From positions 38,585,076-38,649,075 of the forward strand of contig NC_087069.1 of assembly GCF_963678635.1 (NCBI RefSeq): a stretch of 64,000 nt of DNA, given 5' to 3'. Below the pieces are notes generated by a model. That model was given only the letters and a program-made list of their open reading frames with translations. It ran no database searches and was not told the DNA's origin. The DNA comes from Symsagittifera roscoffensis (taxonomy: Eukaryota; Xenacoelomorpha; Acoela; Convolutidae). Shown here piece after piece: positions 1-10,944 of the stretch (within the stretch, counting starts at the first letter, position 1; the number at the start of each line of letters is the position of its first letter). The position numbers and the translations under genes are program-made.

Positions 1-92
1 ATATCCTCCTAGGTGAAATCACTTAGAAACTTTAACTTTCTTTTTACAGGGCGGGATGGGGGAGCTAGGATATAACGAATAGTCAAAAATTG

Positions 93-295
93 GGCTCTTC
101 TTCCTTCCCCCCCCCACCTCACATAAGCGTCCATTTTATGATGTAACGAGGGGCTTTACAAGGTTGATTATGAAGATCAAAAATGTTTGTCATGGCCTAA
201 TTAGTTCGCATGCCAATTTTTGTAACATTCGGATAAAGTGAACAAAAGTTCACAAGTAAAATTTTGCAGGTGGGGGGGGGGAAGGAAAAAGAGCC
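93..295. mobile_element. MITE, GGCTCTTYTTCC family, full length
   Basis: A 203-bp non-coding element bounded by terminal inverted repeats: it starts GGCTCTTCTTCC with a C-run and ACCT, and ends AGGT, a G-run, then GGAAAAAGAGCC. An exact 8-bp direct repeat AAAAATTG flanks it (85-92 and 296-303). An 8-bp target duplication with short inverted ends suits a hAT- or P-like cut-and-paste transposase acting in trans; no transposase is encoded here. The sequence after 303 starts with another partial GGCTCTTT copy. Confidence 0.85.
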
Positions 296-437
296 AAAAA
301 TTGGGCTCTTTCCCGCTCTGTTGAAAGTTTGTTCACCATGCCAAGTTTCATTGCATTATAACGAAGAAGTAATTTTTAAAACTGAAATTCGTTGAGAGGA
401 AAAAAGCCGACAATTGTGCTATTTTAGATTAGCTTAC

Positions 438-653
438 CAATATCTCGACCGTAAACCTTCGCGTCTGATCATTCTTTTTGCATCTTTTCACGGACAGCTT
501 GGCATACTTCCGACCCATCCTTTTTTCAATCGAGTCTTCGACCGCATTGAGAATGGGCTCGCATTTGGAGGCTGGTTTCACAGTTTCCCATTTGCGACTG
601 AAAACTGTAGCTATGGCAAGCAAGCCGATGAGAAATAGGAAGACTGTTTTCAT
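438..653 (-). CDS. First exon of a small secreted protein (partial gene)
   Basis: On the minus strand an ATG at 653 opens 72 codons that run straight into a consensus splice donor (GTAAGC at 437-432), so I read this as exon 1 with the rest of the gene left of the window. Residues 1-19 form a classic signal peptide (MKTVFLFLIGLLAIATVFS), so the product should be secreted. The remainder is basic, with Cys near residues 31 and 58. It contains a stretch of the type 'ILNAVEDSIEKRMGRKYAKL' followed by a predicted beta-strand, which faintly recalls cystatin-fold proteins; that resemblance is weak and from memory. No intact next exon can be seen. Alternatively it is an unspliced 74-aa peptide ending at the stop just after the donor. 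Confidence 0.5.
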
Positions 654-1093
654 AATGAATACAAGTACTCAGATTCAGATATGTTATTTGATTTAATTAA
701 ATATTTAAACTGATTTGTTTTTAGACGATTTTATTCACAATTTTTTTTCTAAATGAAAGTTGGGAAATCTGTCTATTTTTATGGGCAACAAGACGCGCCG
801 AAATGAATTTGCTTATGCTTTTCTAATTTTTTTCACGGCTCTGAATCAATGTTGTAAATTCATTTAGGACGAAAATTGCGGGAATTATAAAGAATTAATA
901 TTTCATTTCAATTTACAGTTCTGAATCAGTCCTTTTTTGTGCTACTTCGAAAACGTATGCCCCCCCCCCCCTCCACATTTCATAAAACCCCACATTTGAA
1001 AGTTTCTATTTTCATTATTGCACCACGTGTTAATAAGGCTATCTGCTTGATGCTATGATGTGAAACTTGATACATAATTGTGTTAATAGCGAG
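654..1093. other. AT-rich intergenic stretch, no gene seen
   Basis: This is the presumed 5' flank of the secreted-protein exon. It holds a pyrimidine run at about 960-973 and nothing I can support as coding or RNA. Confidence 0.5.
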
Positions 1094-1292
1094 CGGCTCT
1101 TTTTCCTTTTCCCCACCTGCAAGTTTTACACGTAAATTTGTTGACCACATTGTCCCATTGTTTTGAAAATTTACATACGATGACTAATAAGGCCACGACA
1201 AACATATTTGGTCTTCATACTCTATCTCGTAAAACCACTCGTTACACTAATACATGGTAGCTCGTGCGAGTCGGGGGAAAGGAAAAAGAGCC
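1094..1292. mobile_element. MITE, GGCTCTTTTTCC family, decayed copy
   Basis: It has the same terminal inverted repeats as the copy at 93-295 (GGCTCTTTTTCC ... GGAAAAAGAGCC) and the same interior ('GACAAACATATTTGGTCTTCAT'-like segment, opposite orientation to the first copy). The 8 bases on each side do not match, so the target duplication is lost or this is a composite. Confidence 0.65.
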
Positions 1293-1348
1293 GGTGCCAA
1301 ATTTCATCGCAGTATGACATAATCAAACTGGGATTCAAAATTAGTTTC

Positions 1349-1586
1349 GGCTCTTTTTCCATAACCCCCCCCCCACCTCACTCAAACATGAACTTTATGG
1401 TCTAACGAGTAGTTTTACGAGGTTTATTATGGAAACCAAATATGTTTGTCATGGCCTAATTAGTCAAGTTTCAGGTCAATTTTCAGGTCAATGCAGGTCA
1501 ATTTTCATAACAATCGGACAAAGTGAACAGTAGCTTCATATATAAAAATTTAAAATTTGCAGGCGGGGGGAAAAGGAAAAAGAGCC
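1349..1586. mobile_element. MITE, GGCTCTTTTTCC family, full length
   Basis: A 238-bp element with the family inverted ends. An exact 8-bp target duplication TTAGTTTC lies at 1341-1348 and 1587-1594. It is slightly longer than its relatives because a 'CAGGTCAATTTTCA' phrase is repeated inside (about 1474-1507). Confidence 0.85.
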
Positions 1587-1689
1587 TTAGTTTCAAAAGT
1601 GGGGGTGGGGTTGGTGCAAATCAGCCTTTTTATAACTTGGCTGGATGTTATAATGGTAAGGAATGGTAAGGCCCCGAATTTTTTATGAT

Positions 1690-3400
1690 AAAATCTTGGC
1701 TCATCTCCCCCCCCCCCCCGCCCACCTTTTATGACCATCAGTTTTACGGTGCAACGAAAGATTTTCAATGTTAAACATCAAGATCAAATATATTTATCAT
1801 GGCATTTTTAATTCGCATTTAGTTTGCATTTTCAAGAATCTTGACTTTTTCTCCTACCCTCCCATCTATCATGAGCATCAATTTTATGGTGTAACGAAAG
1901 ATTTACAAGGTTAAACATCAAGACCAAACATCTCTGTCATGGCATATTTAGTTCGCTTTTAGTTCGCATAAATAGAAATCTTGTTTCTTTGTCCTCCATC
2001 CTCCCATCTTTTATGACCGTCAGTTTTATGGTGCAACGAAAGTTTTACCAGGTTAAGCATCATCAAGATCAAATATGTTTGTCATGGCATACTTAGTTCG
2101 CATTTAGTTCGCATAAATAGTAATTATGGTTCTTTCTCCGCACCCATCCCACTTTTTTGACCATCAGTTTTATGGTGCAACGAAGGATTTACAAGGTTAA
2201 ACATCAAGATCAAATATTTTTATCATGGCATAAATAGTTCGCATTTAGTTCGCATTTTCAAGAATCATGGCTCTTTCTCCTCCCCCTCTCACCTATTAAA
2301 AGCATCAATTTTATGGTGTAACGAGAGATTTACAAGGTTAAACAACAAGACCAAATATGTTTGTCATGGCATACTTAGTTCGCATTTGGTTCGCATAATT
2401 AGAAATCATGGTTTTTTCTCCGCACCCATCCCACTTTTTTTGACCATCAGTTTTATGGTGCAACGAAGGATTTACAAGGTTAAACATCAAGATCAATTAT
2501 GTTTATCATGGCATAAACAGTTCGCAATTAGTTCGCATTTTCAAGAATTATGGCCCTTTCTCCTCCCCCTTTCACCTATTAAAAGCATCAATTTTATGGT
2601 GTAACGAGAGATTTACAAGGTTAAACATCAAGACCAAATATGTTTGTCATGGCATACTTAGTTCATTTTTAGTTAGAATAATCAGAAATTTTCGCTCTTT
2701 TTCTCCCCCGCCCAATTTTTGTGACCATCAGTTTAATGGTGCAACGAAGGATTTACAAGGTTAAACATCGGGATCAAATATGTTTATCATGGCATATTTA
2801 GTTCACATTTAGTTTGCATTTTCAAGAATCTTGACTTTTTCTCCTATCCCTCCCATCTATTATGAGCATCAATTTTATGGTGTAACGAAAGATTTACAAG
2901 GTTAAACATCACGACCAAATATGTCTGTCATGACATTTTTAGTTCGCTTTTAGTTCGCATAAATAGAAATCTTTTATTTTTGTCCTTCCCCCTCTCACCT
3001 TTTGTGACCATCAACTTTATGGTGCAACGAAAGACTTACAAGGTTAAACATCAAGATCAAATATGTTTATCATGACATATTAAGTTCGCATTTAGTTGGC
3101 ATATTTAAGAATCTTGACCTTTTCTCCTTCCCCCTCCCACCTATTATGAACATCAGTTTTACGGTGCAACAAAGTATTTACAAAATTAAACATCAAGACC
3201 AAATATGTTTTTCATGGCATGTTTAATTCGCAATTAGTTCGCATGTTTGAAAATCTTGACTCTTTCTCCTACCATCCTCTCCCACCTACTATGAGCGCCA
3301 GTTTTATGGAGGTTTATGGTGCAACAAAGGATTTACAAGGTATAAAATCATGTTACAAAGTATAAAATCAAAAAGACCAAATATGTTTGTCATGGCAATT
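1690..3400. repeat. Tandem array of ~141-bp MITE-derived units (~12 copies)
   Basis: A diverged unit recurs at about 141-bp steps. The phrase 'GATTTACAAGGTTAAACATC' or a close variant sits near 1761, 1901, 2043, 2188, 2328, 2468, 2609, 2749, 2890, 3034, 3174 and 3327. Each unit runs 'TCTTTCTCC...CCCACCT...ATGGTGYAACGA...TTTACAAGGTTAAACATCAAGA...TATGTTTGTCATGGCAT...TTAGTTCGCAT'. The same order of phrases makes up one half of the adjacent MITE (for example 1349-1480), so the array looks like a tandem amplification of a half-MITE. It is non-coding. Confidence 0.85.
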
Positions 3401-3587
3401 TTAGTTCGGATGTCAATTTTCGTAACATTCATCGGTATATTTTTGCAGTTGGGGGCAATTCTTTGTTCATTTACTGTACAATTTGGGGCTTTTTCGAGGT
3501 ATCTACTCATTCGAGCCAAAAAAACCGAGCACACTTGGTTAAACGAAATGGCTATACAGTAAAGTTTTTTCGACTATCGCAATTTTG

Positions 3588-4965
3588 GCTTTTTTCTTTT
3601 TCCCTTCACCTGCCAGTTTTTTCTAGTAAATATTCTGTTCACAATGTCCGATTGTTGCAAAATTTAGCATGCAGACTATTTAGGCCACGAGAAACGTATT
3701 TGGTCCTCTTATTTAACCTTGTAAAATCTCTCGATACAACATAAAATTGATGCTGATGTGAGGTGGTGTGAAAAGAAAAAAAGCATTGTTTGTTCACGTC
3801 GTCTGATTCTTATGGAAATTGATATGCGGAAAAACTAGGTCATGACAAACATATTTGGTTCTCCTAGTCAAACTTTTAAAACCACTCGTATTCTTAACCA
3901 AACTTGTAAAGTTGATGTTCCTGTGAGGTAGGAGGGGGGTGGGTTCAGGGTGGAGTGTGCTGAAAGCAAAGGGCGACAAAAATACGTTATGAGAATGATG
4001 AAATAGCAATTGAAGTTTAAAAATGAAAGTTGGGAGAAGTGCCAAAATAGCCATTACAGTAGTGTTACTGTGCAATCATTCATTTCACAAAGTTCTATAT
4101 ACAGAAAAATATCAGAGCAGCCTTGCAAGCCGAATATGCAGGCCAGCCACATGGCAATATTCGTGATGGCTTTTTTCCTTCTCCCCACCATCTAACATTT
4201 GGAAGTCAAATGATTGTTCACATTGTCCGATTGCTGAGAAAATTGCCATGGAGACTAATTAGATCATGTTAAAAATGTTTGGTCTTCTTACCTAACCTTG
4301 TAAAACCACACGTTATACCAAAAAAGTAGTGCTCTTGCGAGGTGGAGCGAAAAACTAAAAGGGCTTTTATGACAATTGGACAAAGTGAGCAAAAGTATGA
4401 AATACAAAAAATGCAGGGGTGGGGGAGGGGAGGAATTGAAAAAGTCATAAGTCATACGTGGGGTGGGGGAGGGGAGGAGCGTGGGTGGCGTCAGATGAAC
4501 CCAAAAGTACTTCTTTCTTTATGCATCTGAAGAACTACGATGTCAAAGTTATCAAAAAAAAAGATCTTTCAGCCGCGATCTTTGAAATAAAATGATGGTG
4601 CTCTGAAAACTGACATTTCAATGCTTTTCCATTTAAACAGAATACGAACGAAAGCTAGAATAAATAAGGCAATATAGTTGCACTACGAGCTATATGCCTA
4701 TATGGTGCGTTCCGGTGAGTTCAAAATGGGTTGCATTCTCACCTATGTCGTTTCGTGGCCCTTTTTTCATCCCCCCACCTGCAAAAATTTGCAAGTAAAA
4801 TATTAGTTCACATTGTTCGATCGATTGTTATGAAAATTCACATACGGATCAACTAGGTTATGACAAAAATATTTGGTATTCATAATTAACCCGTGTAAAA
4901 CCACTCGTTAAACCATAAAAATCATGTTCGTGTGAGGTGGGGGAGACGGGGGGGGGGGAGATCTC
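3588..4965. repeat. Cluster of three decayed MITE copies
   Basis: Degraded relatives of the GGCTCTTTTTCC family lie at about 3588-3784, 4168-4365 and 4757-4965. Each begins with a GGCTTTT- or GGCCCTTT-like end plus a CACCT box, carries an interior 'TGTCCGATTG...GACAAACATATTTGGT' block, and ends GAGGTGG... with a purine tail. Ends and target duplications are no longer clean. Runs of G between 4410 and 4475 are not otherwise explained. Confidence 0.55.
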
Positions 4966-5045
4966 GTTTTGTTTGAGAATATTTTTTGAACCGAACTTGT
5001 AGAACATGAAATGCTAAAAATTAGGACCATTTTAATTGGCTTGCC

Positions 5046-5256
5046 GGCTCTTTTTCCTTCCCCCCCACCTGCAAATTTTTATATATGAAGTTTCTGTTCA
5101 CCGACATTGTCCGATTGTCATGAAAATTGACATACAGACTAAATAGGCCATGACAAACATATTTGGTCTTCATAAATAACCTTGTAAAATCACTCGTTGA
5201 ACTATAACATTAATGTTTGAGTGAGGTGTGGGGGGGGGGGGGGAGGGAAAAGAGCC
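5046..5256. mobile_element. MITE, GGCTCTTTTTCC family, best-preserved copy
   Basis: A 211-bp element, GGCTCTTTTTCCTTCCC ... GGGAGGGAAAAGAGCC, flanked by the exact 8-bp repeat GGCTTGCC (5038-5045 and 5257-5264). The interior matches the copies at 93, 1094 and 1349. It is non-coding. Confidence 0.9.
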
Positions 5257-5469
5257 GGCTTGCCTTTAAGTTTAAATGATATTTGAACATTTGAACAGCT
5301 CTGATTCTAAGAAAAAATCATAAGTCAACATGTGGTCAACCGTACATTTGTCGCAAATTATATGAAAACATGATGCAAGATGGGAAGTGTTAAATCGGTT
5401 ATCTCGTAGAGAAACAAAATGAAACCGATTCTTTTTTATAGGCAACTAACTTGAGCAATTTATTTGTTG

Positions 5470-6560
5470 CCGCTTGACTCAGGAGCCGAACCAACCAACA
5501 GCGCACAGTTTTGTGGAAGATCAAATCTCGACCAAGAACCAGATCGAATCTCTGCCCGAGCAGTCATCCAAAACCCCAAAACGAGTCGACCAGTCAAACA
5601 TCAAAAACAAAACGACTAGCCAAAACTCAATAAAACTCGAGACGAAAAAAAATTGGACAAAAAAACGAAAATCTGCTCAACCGATGGCGCGAACTTGGCC
5701 CTTTTTTGCAACTCTTCCGCCTTTCGAAAATCGAATTGATATCGGAAGTGGACGTGTCTGTAGACATCTGAAGCAATCAACATAGGCGACAGCCTACTCA
5801 CTTAGCAGACGGCCGTCAATGCCAAAACTCTTGCACTGAAATTTGGCCGAATCAACTCATCACAAGTGAGTCGAATCTAGTGATGATGTCCCATCCAGAA
5901 GTTAGACATCGTTCACGAAGCCGTTGAGACGATCAGGCGACACGTCAATTAGCCGGCATTGGTACTGCTTCGAACAGTGTTGCGCCTTGTACCTCACTGA
6001 CCTAGTGATCCTACCGTTCATTTATTTTTCGAAAAACTTTGCCAGGTGAAACCATTTTTTGTCTTTAATTTGGACTCGCGAGTGCTTCTGTTCAAATTTT
6101 TGTTATTCTTATGATATATCCCAACTTCAAAACAAGTTTCTTCTATTATGTTAAGTACAATCTTGTTAAGCAGAAACCAATAAAAACATTCGAGACACTT
6201 AAAAAGCTAACACCTACCAAGTGCCAGTACCCCAGGAGAGCCTCCAATCAAAAAAAAATTGAACAAAAAACTTTTCCAAAAATGAATTCCACAAAAATTT
6301 AATACATTTTCCAATAGTTTTCACTATAAAAAAAAACACTATTTTTGCTTGATTGCGAAGTAAAGGTAAAAAACGCCAATTTCGACCTCTGTTTTCACGT
6401 TGAACCTGTCTTTTATGTCGAAAAACAATTTTGAGTTGAGTCCCTACCTCTGCTTTCTCCAATAGTTGGATAATCTAAAGAAAAAAGCTCAACTCGCCCC
6501 GTTCTTGGCCGCACACCGTACTACCGCTTCGCCATAACACCTTCCTTTTAGAAACATTCA
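5470..6560. repeat. Dispersed repeat family R1, copy A
   Basis: This stretch is related to 11540-12160 and 12945-13840. Shared landmarks are 'ACCAGATCGA...TCTCT' (5541), 'CCAAAACGAGT' followed by 'ACCAGTCAAA' (5575-5600), 'GACATCTGAAG' (5763), 'CTACC-AGTGCCAGTACCCCAG' (6212-6233) and 'CCGCACACCGTACTACCG' (6512). The 103-codon frame at 5474-5785 is not conserved in the other copies, so I do not call it a gene. The nature of the family is unknown. Confidence 0.6.
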
Positions 6561-9500
6561 GGTAAAGTACTTAAGTAATTTTTAGTTGATCACTGTTGAA
6601 ACAACTTTCTCTTTCACGACTGTCGATGGTGTTCAATATTGCCGCCAGTTCATTCCACCACTTCATTACCACTTTACCACAAACTTTATCAAAATATCTT
6701 GGTGAAACTCTTAAACTAGTTTCAGGCCTCAATTACTATTCGATAGAAACAATTAATACAATTAATGATAAAAAGTAGGGTTGCTTGAATATTAGCAATC
6801 GAAATTTATATGCACTTTGCATGAAATTAAAACTCATAGATTTTAAATTATCGCTTTTTTTTTCCTGGTCGATGATTTTAATTCAATTGACATTTTCAGA
6901 TGAATTGGAAGCAATAAACTATTCGTAAACTTTTTTTTTCAGAAAAATTGAGGATGATTTATTAAGTTTACAGACAGTAACTTTATCGTTTGCTTTACTA
7001 TTTGAAATTAAGTCACACCTAATCACCTTAATTATTGGTCATTTTAATTGTTTAAAAATCTGTTTTGACTAAACGTACCTTGAACTCGGAGTTGTTGTGA
7101 CCTTTTATATAAACAAAAGCAGCTTTTTTTCTTCGATTTAATTCTTCTTTTTTTAATTGCAATTAATTGCTTCGGTGTACAAGATTTACCATGTCTGCTA
7201 TTTATGCTTGCTCAAACTTTTTTGAGAAATGTTTGAAAAGTAATAAACTACCTGGTCTCTTTAGCTTTTTATGATCTTGTTGTAATCTTGATGCGGGCTG
7301 AAAAAAAGATAAATATTCAAAAACTGTTTTCTTTTCAAAACCTTATACCGTTTATGCCAAATGAACAAAACTGAATTTTTTGAGAATTTGGAAACTTCCC
7401 AAAGACAACCTCTCTCATACAAATTAGGGCGTAATCGTTTATGCACACAAGCTTCCCACAACCTGTTGCCTGGGTTCCACCCTTGATATCAGATTCGGCT
7501 GACTAATCTTCGACAAAAATCAAAAAGATTCGTATGGCACACAAAAAATTTAAACATTGGTTTTTCTGAGTGCCAAAAGCATGAAAAAGTTTCCAAAGCT
7601 TCCAAATTTCCAAAAAATATGAAAAATCGAAAAAAAACGATATCCTGTACGTTAATGTACAACAATGTTTATGTCAATCAGAAACTTAAGTGGGGAATTG
7701 CTCAAAGAGTGTAATCGAGGCTTTCTGGTAACATTAGAGGTAAAGTGGTTATGGAGTGGTGGATCGAACTGGCTGAAAAAATATAAACCAACCCCATCAC
7801 CGATTTCAACTCATTAACTCCAAATACACATCACCGTTTTTTCTTAATTTCACATATTGTATTAAAAGTACTAACCTTCGAGGCATCCTTCGTAATTATG
7901 ACCTCATCACGCAAATATTTATATTATGTACCCTCACCAAAACCTTCAACGTAGAAGAGTGCCAACCGCTCATTGTCCCGCATGAAAACATTCAACCTAT
8001 AGAAATACCTATATTAGAATTTATCCAGAACACTAAATACAATCACAAACTTTACAATCTGTACAAACACACCTTATGAATTTTCCGTTGGCACTGAAGA
8101 ACTAAAAACCATTAAGGCACTCCAATTGCTTGGGCCACTGCTTCAGACTGAAAATATCATTCGCATATTAGCAAAACTACTAACCACATCTGATTTTATT
8201 CACGATGTTTTTCCTCGTGGCTTCTTTCCTGACGAATAGGTAAATATATTTTGAATAACTTGAAACTAATCTATTGAAAATACAATTAACCATTCTTCAT
8301 TGTATGTTTTTCTTTTTCCTTAGTCTTCGAATCGCGATCATCTACAAACAAGAAAAAACAAATATAAATACAAAACTGTTTTATAAATTACAAACTTTTC
8401 TTAACAAACCGCACTGAAAGATGCAGTAAAATTCCTTCCCCACAGTGGTAAATTAATCTATACATTATTTCCCCAATGTAGTAACTTTAAATACGATGAA
8501 AATCAATTATAATTTAAAATCCCCACAAAGCAGTAAGATTCAACATCCAAATAGTAAAATTATACGAGAAGAGAGCAGTACTAACCTTTTATAACGCTTC
8601 TTTATATTCACTCGCACAGAAATTCTATCCAAACTCGCACAGCTTGCCCACGACAAAATGTTTAAAATAAAGAATTCAAATTTTAACTTTCACTAACAGC
8701 AACTCAAACAAGCGATAAAGAGTTTCCAACTTTCTCTTAACCCGGTTGGAAAGGAATTATATTATAATCCAAACTAACCAACGCAGCTTACTAAACACTA
8801 TAAACCACAAACTAACAGCATGACTAAAAAAAGAAAACCCACGGTACTCAAACCGGATTAAACCAGCTTAAGAACTGGATAATTTATTTTTTGAAGACTA
8901 TTGACAAGTCTAAAAAAGAAATAGTAAAACAAACCCAAACCAAATAATTAGATTTTTAAGAAAAGGACACAACCAAAACAACAAAAGGAAAAAACCAGTA
9001 ACCAACTGAACAAAAAACGTTAACACAAAACACGACCCCATAAAAAACCAGCATGCAATCATACCTCACTCCTAGCCTAACCTACCAGAGGAGGACGTCC
9101 TGAGCATACTCAATAGCCTAATCCACCGTTCAGGAAACACGCTTTGTGACCCACTCCTTATTTTTGACAATCGTTTTTCAAGGGTGAGTAACTGTCAAAA
9201 ATAACAGAACTAAAATTAAAAGCTTTTGCGATAACAACTAATAGAAATCATAACGAAAAAACCGAATTAACAAAAATTTTATAAAAGTAAATCATAATGC
9301 AGTATATAGATCATACACGACCACAAAGACGAGCATCAAGAAACTAGGTGACCCCCTCACATTCAATCTACAGAATGGCTAACACAACCGATATGCCGCT
9401 CACAATCACAACTCAAAAGGATTTGAAGTACGACTTGACTTCGCAGAAAAAGACTTCATTGAATCAGACCAATGACCACCTCGATGTTCGAGTATACGTA

Positions 9501-9866
9501 AAAATCCGAGTTACAAGGCATTCCCTCCAAACTCAATCTTCACGCCATTTCCAGATAAGAACGAAACACAGTCAGTTCTCCGCCGAAGCAGAACGAACAA
9601 TCATACCAAATCATTTTGAAATCAGATTGGTTTCGTTGGCGGTCACAGCCATTGTTGAATGACAAAACTCAAGAACGGAACAAGAAATGTTGATCGCCAA
9701 ATACCAACGATTATCATCCATCCTCCATTACTGATAGAAGATGAAAGATGGAACCAGATCTAAACTATAATTTATTATTGGTTATAAATTAGATATTTTA
9801 TCTCTATAAAGTATTTAATTCTAGCCAATCATACTCCATCGAACTAACAACCCACTTATTTGTAAA
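6561..9866. other. AT-rich region with no recognisable gene
   Basis: No open frame here is long, motif-bearing or flanked by convincing splice sites. The longest (9348-9662, 104 codons) is low complexity and has no recognisable domain. I see no RNA gene. Confidence 0.45.
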
Positions 9867-9892
9867 TGCTGAAATTACTTGTAATTTCAGCA
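9867..9892. repeat. Perfect 11-bp stem hairpin
   Basis: TGCTGAAATTA, a 4-base CTTG loop, then TAATTTCAGCA: a perfect inverted repeat. No T-run follows that would suggest a Pol III end. Function unknown. Confidence 0.6.
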
Positions 9893-10944
9893 CCAGAGAG
9901 ACTTGAATTTAACTTAGAACTTAGTTGCCTCTCCCAGAGACCGACTCGCAATAAACCAGTATACTCTAGATCTATTGAGACTAATTGCGACTAGCAGATA
10001 TAAGAGTAAGATTAAGATTTGTTTTAGACTAAGAAATTGTACGAATCTATCCGGCCGAAAAAAAGATAGAGTGACGAGCAGACGGTGTACCCTATCTGAA
10101 ATTACTCTATGAGTTAAACCTAGAACATAACTCAGAAATTTCAGAAGAAAGTTTTGCAACCCACGGAAATTGTTTGTTCGAAAATACTCAATTCTTGAAA
10201 TATTATTAGCCGTGAAACACTTTCATGATTCTTGTTATCGCAAAACAGTAGTGTGGTGTCGGCAGATTTTCATTTTTACTCCAATTTGTGAACTGAGTCT
10301 TTTATGCTGAGGATATAAAATAAGTAATTTAAGGCTCCCATAGTTTTTGTTGCGATACACCTTGTTGCAGTGAGATCCAACCCGATGTCCTAGTTTTTCG
10401 TTGCAACTTAACTATAAAAGTAGTAATTTTTTGCCTGCAAAGAGAACTCCTAACATTTCTATTAAGTCTGATAGTTTTGAACGTTTCTGATCGATCTCAT
10501 TGAGGATGTTTTTTTAATTTGCAAAACTGTTGGGTACATTCACAAATTGCGTCTATTGACAGATATGAGTTCAAATAATCAAGCAGAGCGTTACTTAGCT
10601 GTTTAAGACAAAACCAATTTTCATTGAATTAAATGTATGGTAATTTTTCAAAATTTTTAAAATTTGCGTCTGTTGTAGAGATTGTTCCATTATTTGCTGA
10701 TTTTTGATCATAATTTTTGTTTTTTGAACAATATTCGTAAACAGATATGAATATCCATACAGATTAAATTTTATGGTAATTTTTCAAACGTTTTATCATT
10801 TGCTTCTGTTGAACAGATTGTCATTTTAGTCTCTGCTGGTTCTGGGTCTTTTTTTAGTTGTTGGGCAACAGCCGTTTTAAAAAATCTAGTTGAGAAAAAG
10901 TTTTTTCAATACATTCGTTTCTCTGAGTCCAGATTAGATAGACT

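Noticed and set aside
5474-5785. 103-codon frame in repeat R1
   Set aside because: Not open in the related copies at 11.5 and 12.9 kb; composition follows the repeat.
9348-9662. 104-codon frame
   Set aside because: Low complexity, no domain, no splice or start context support.
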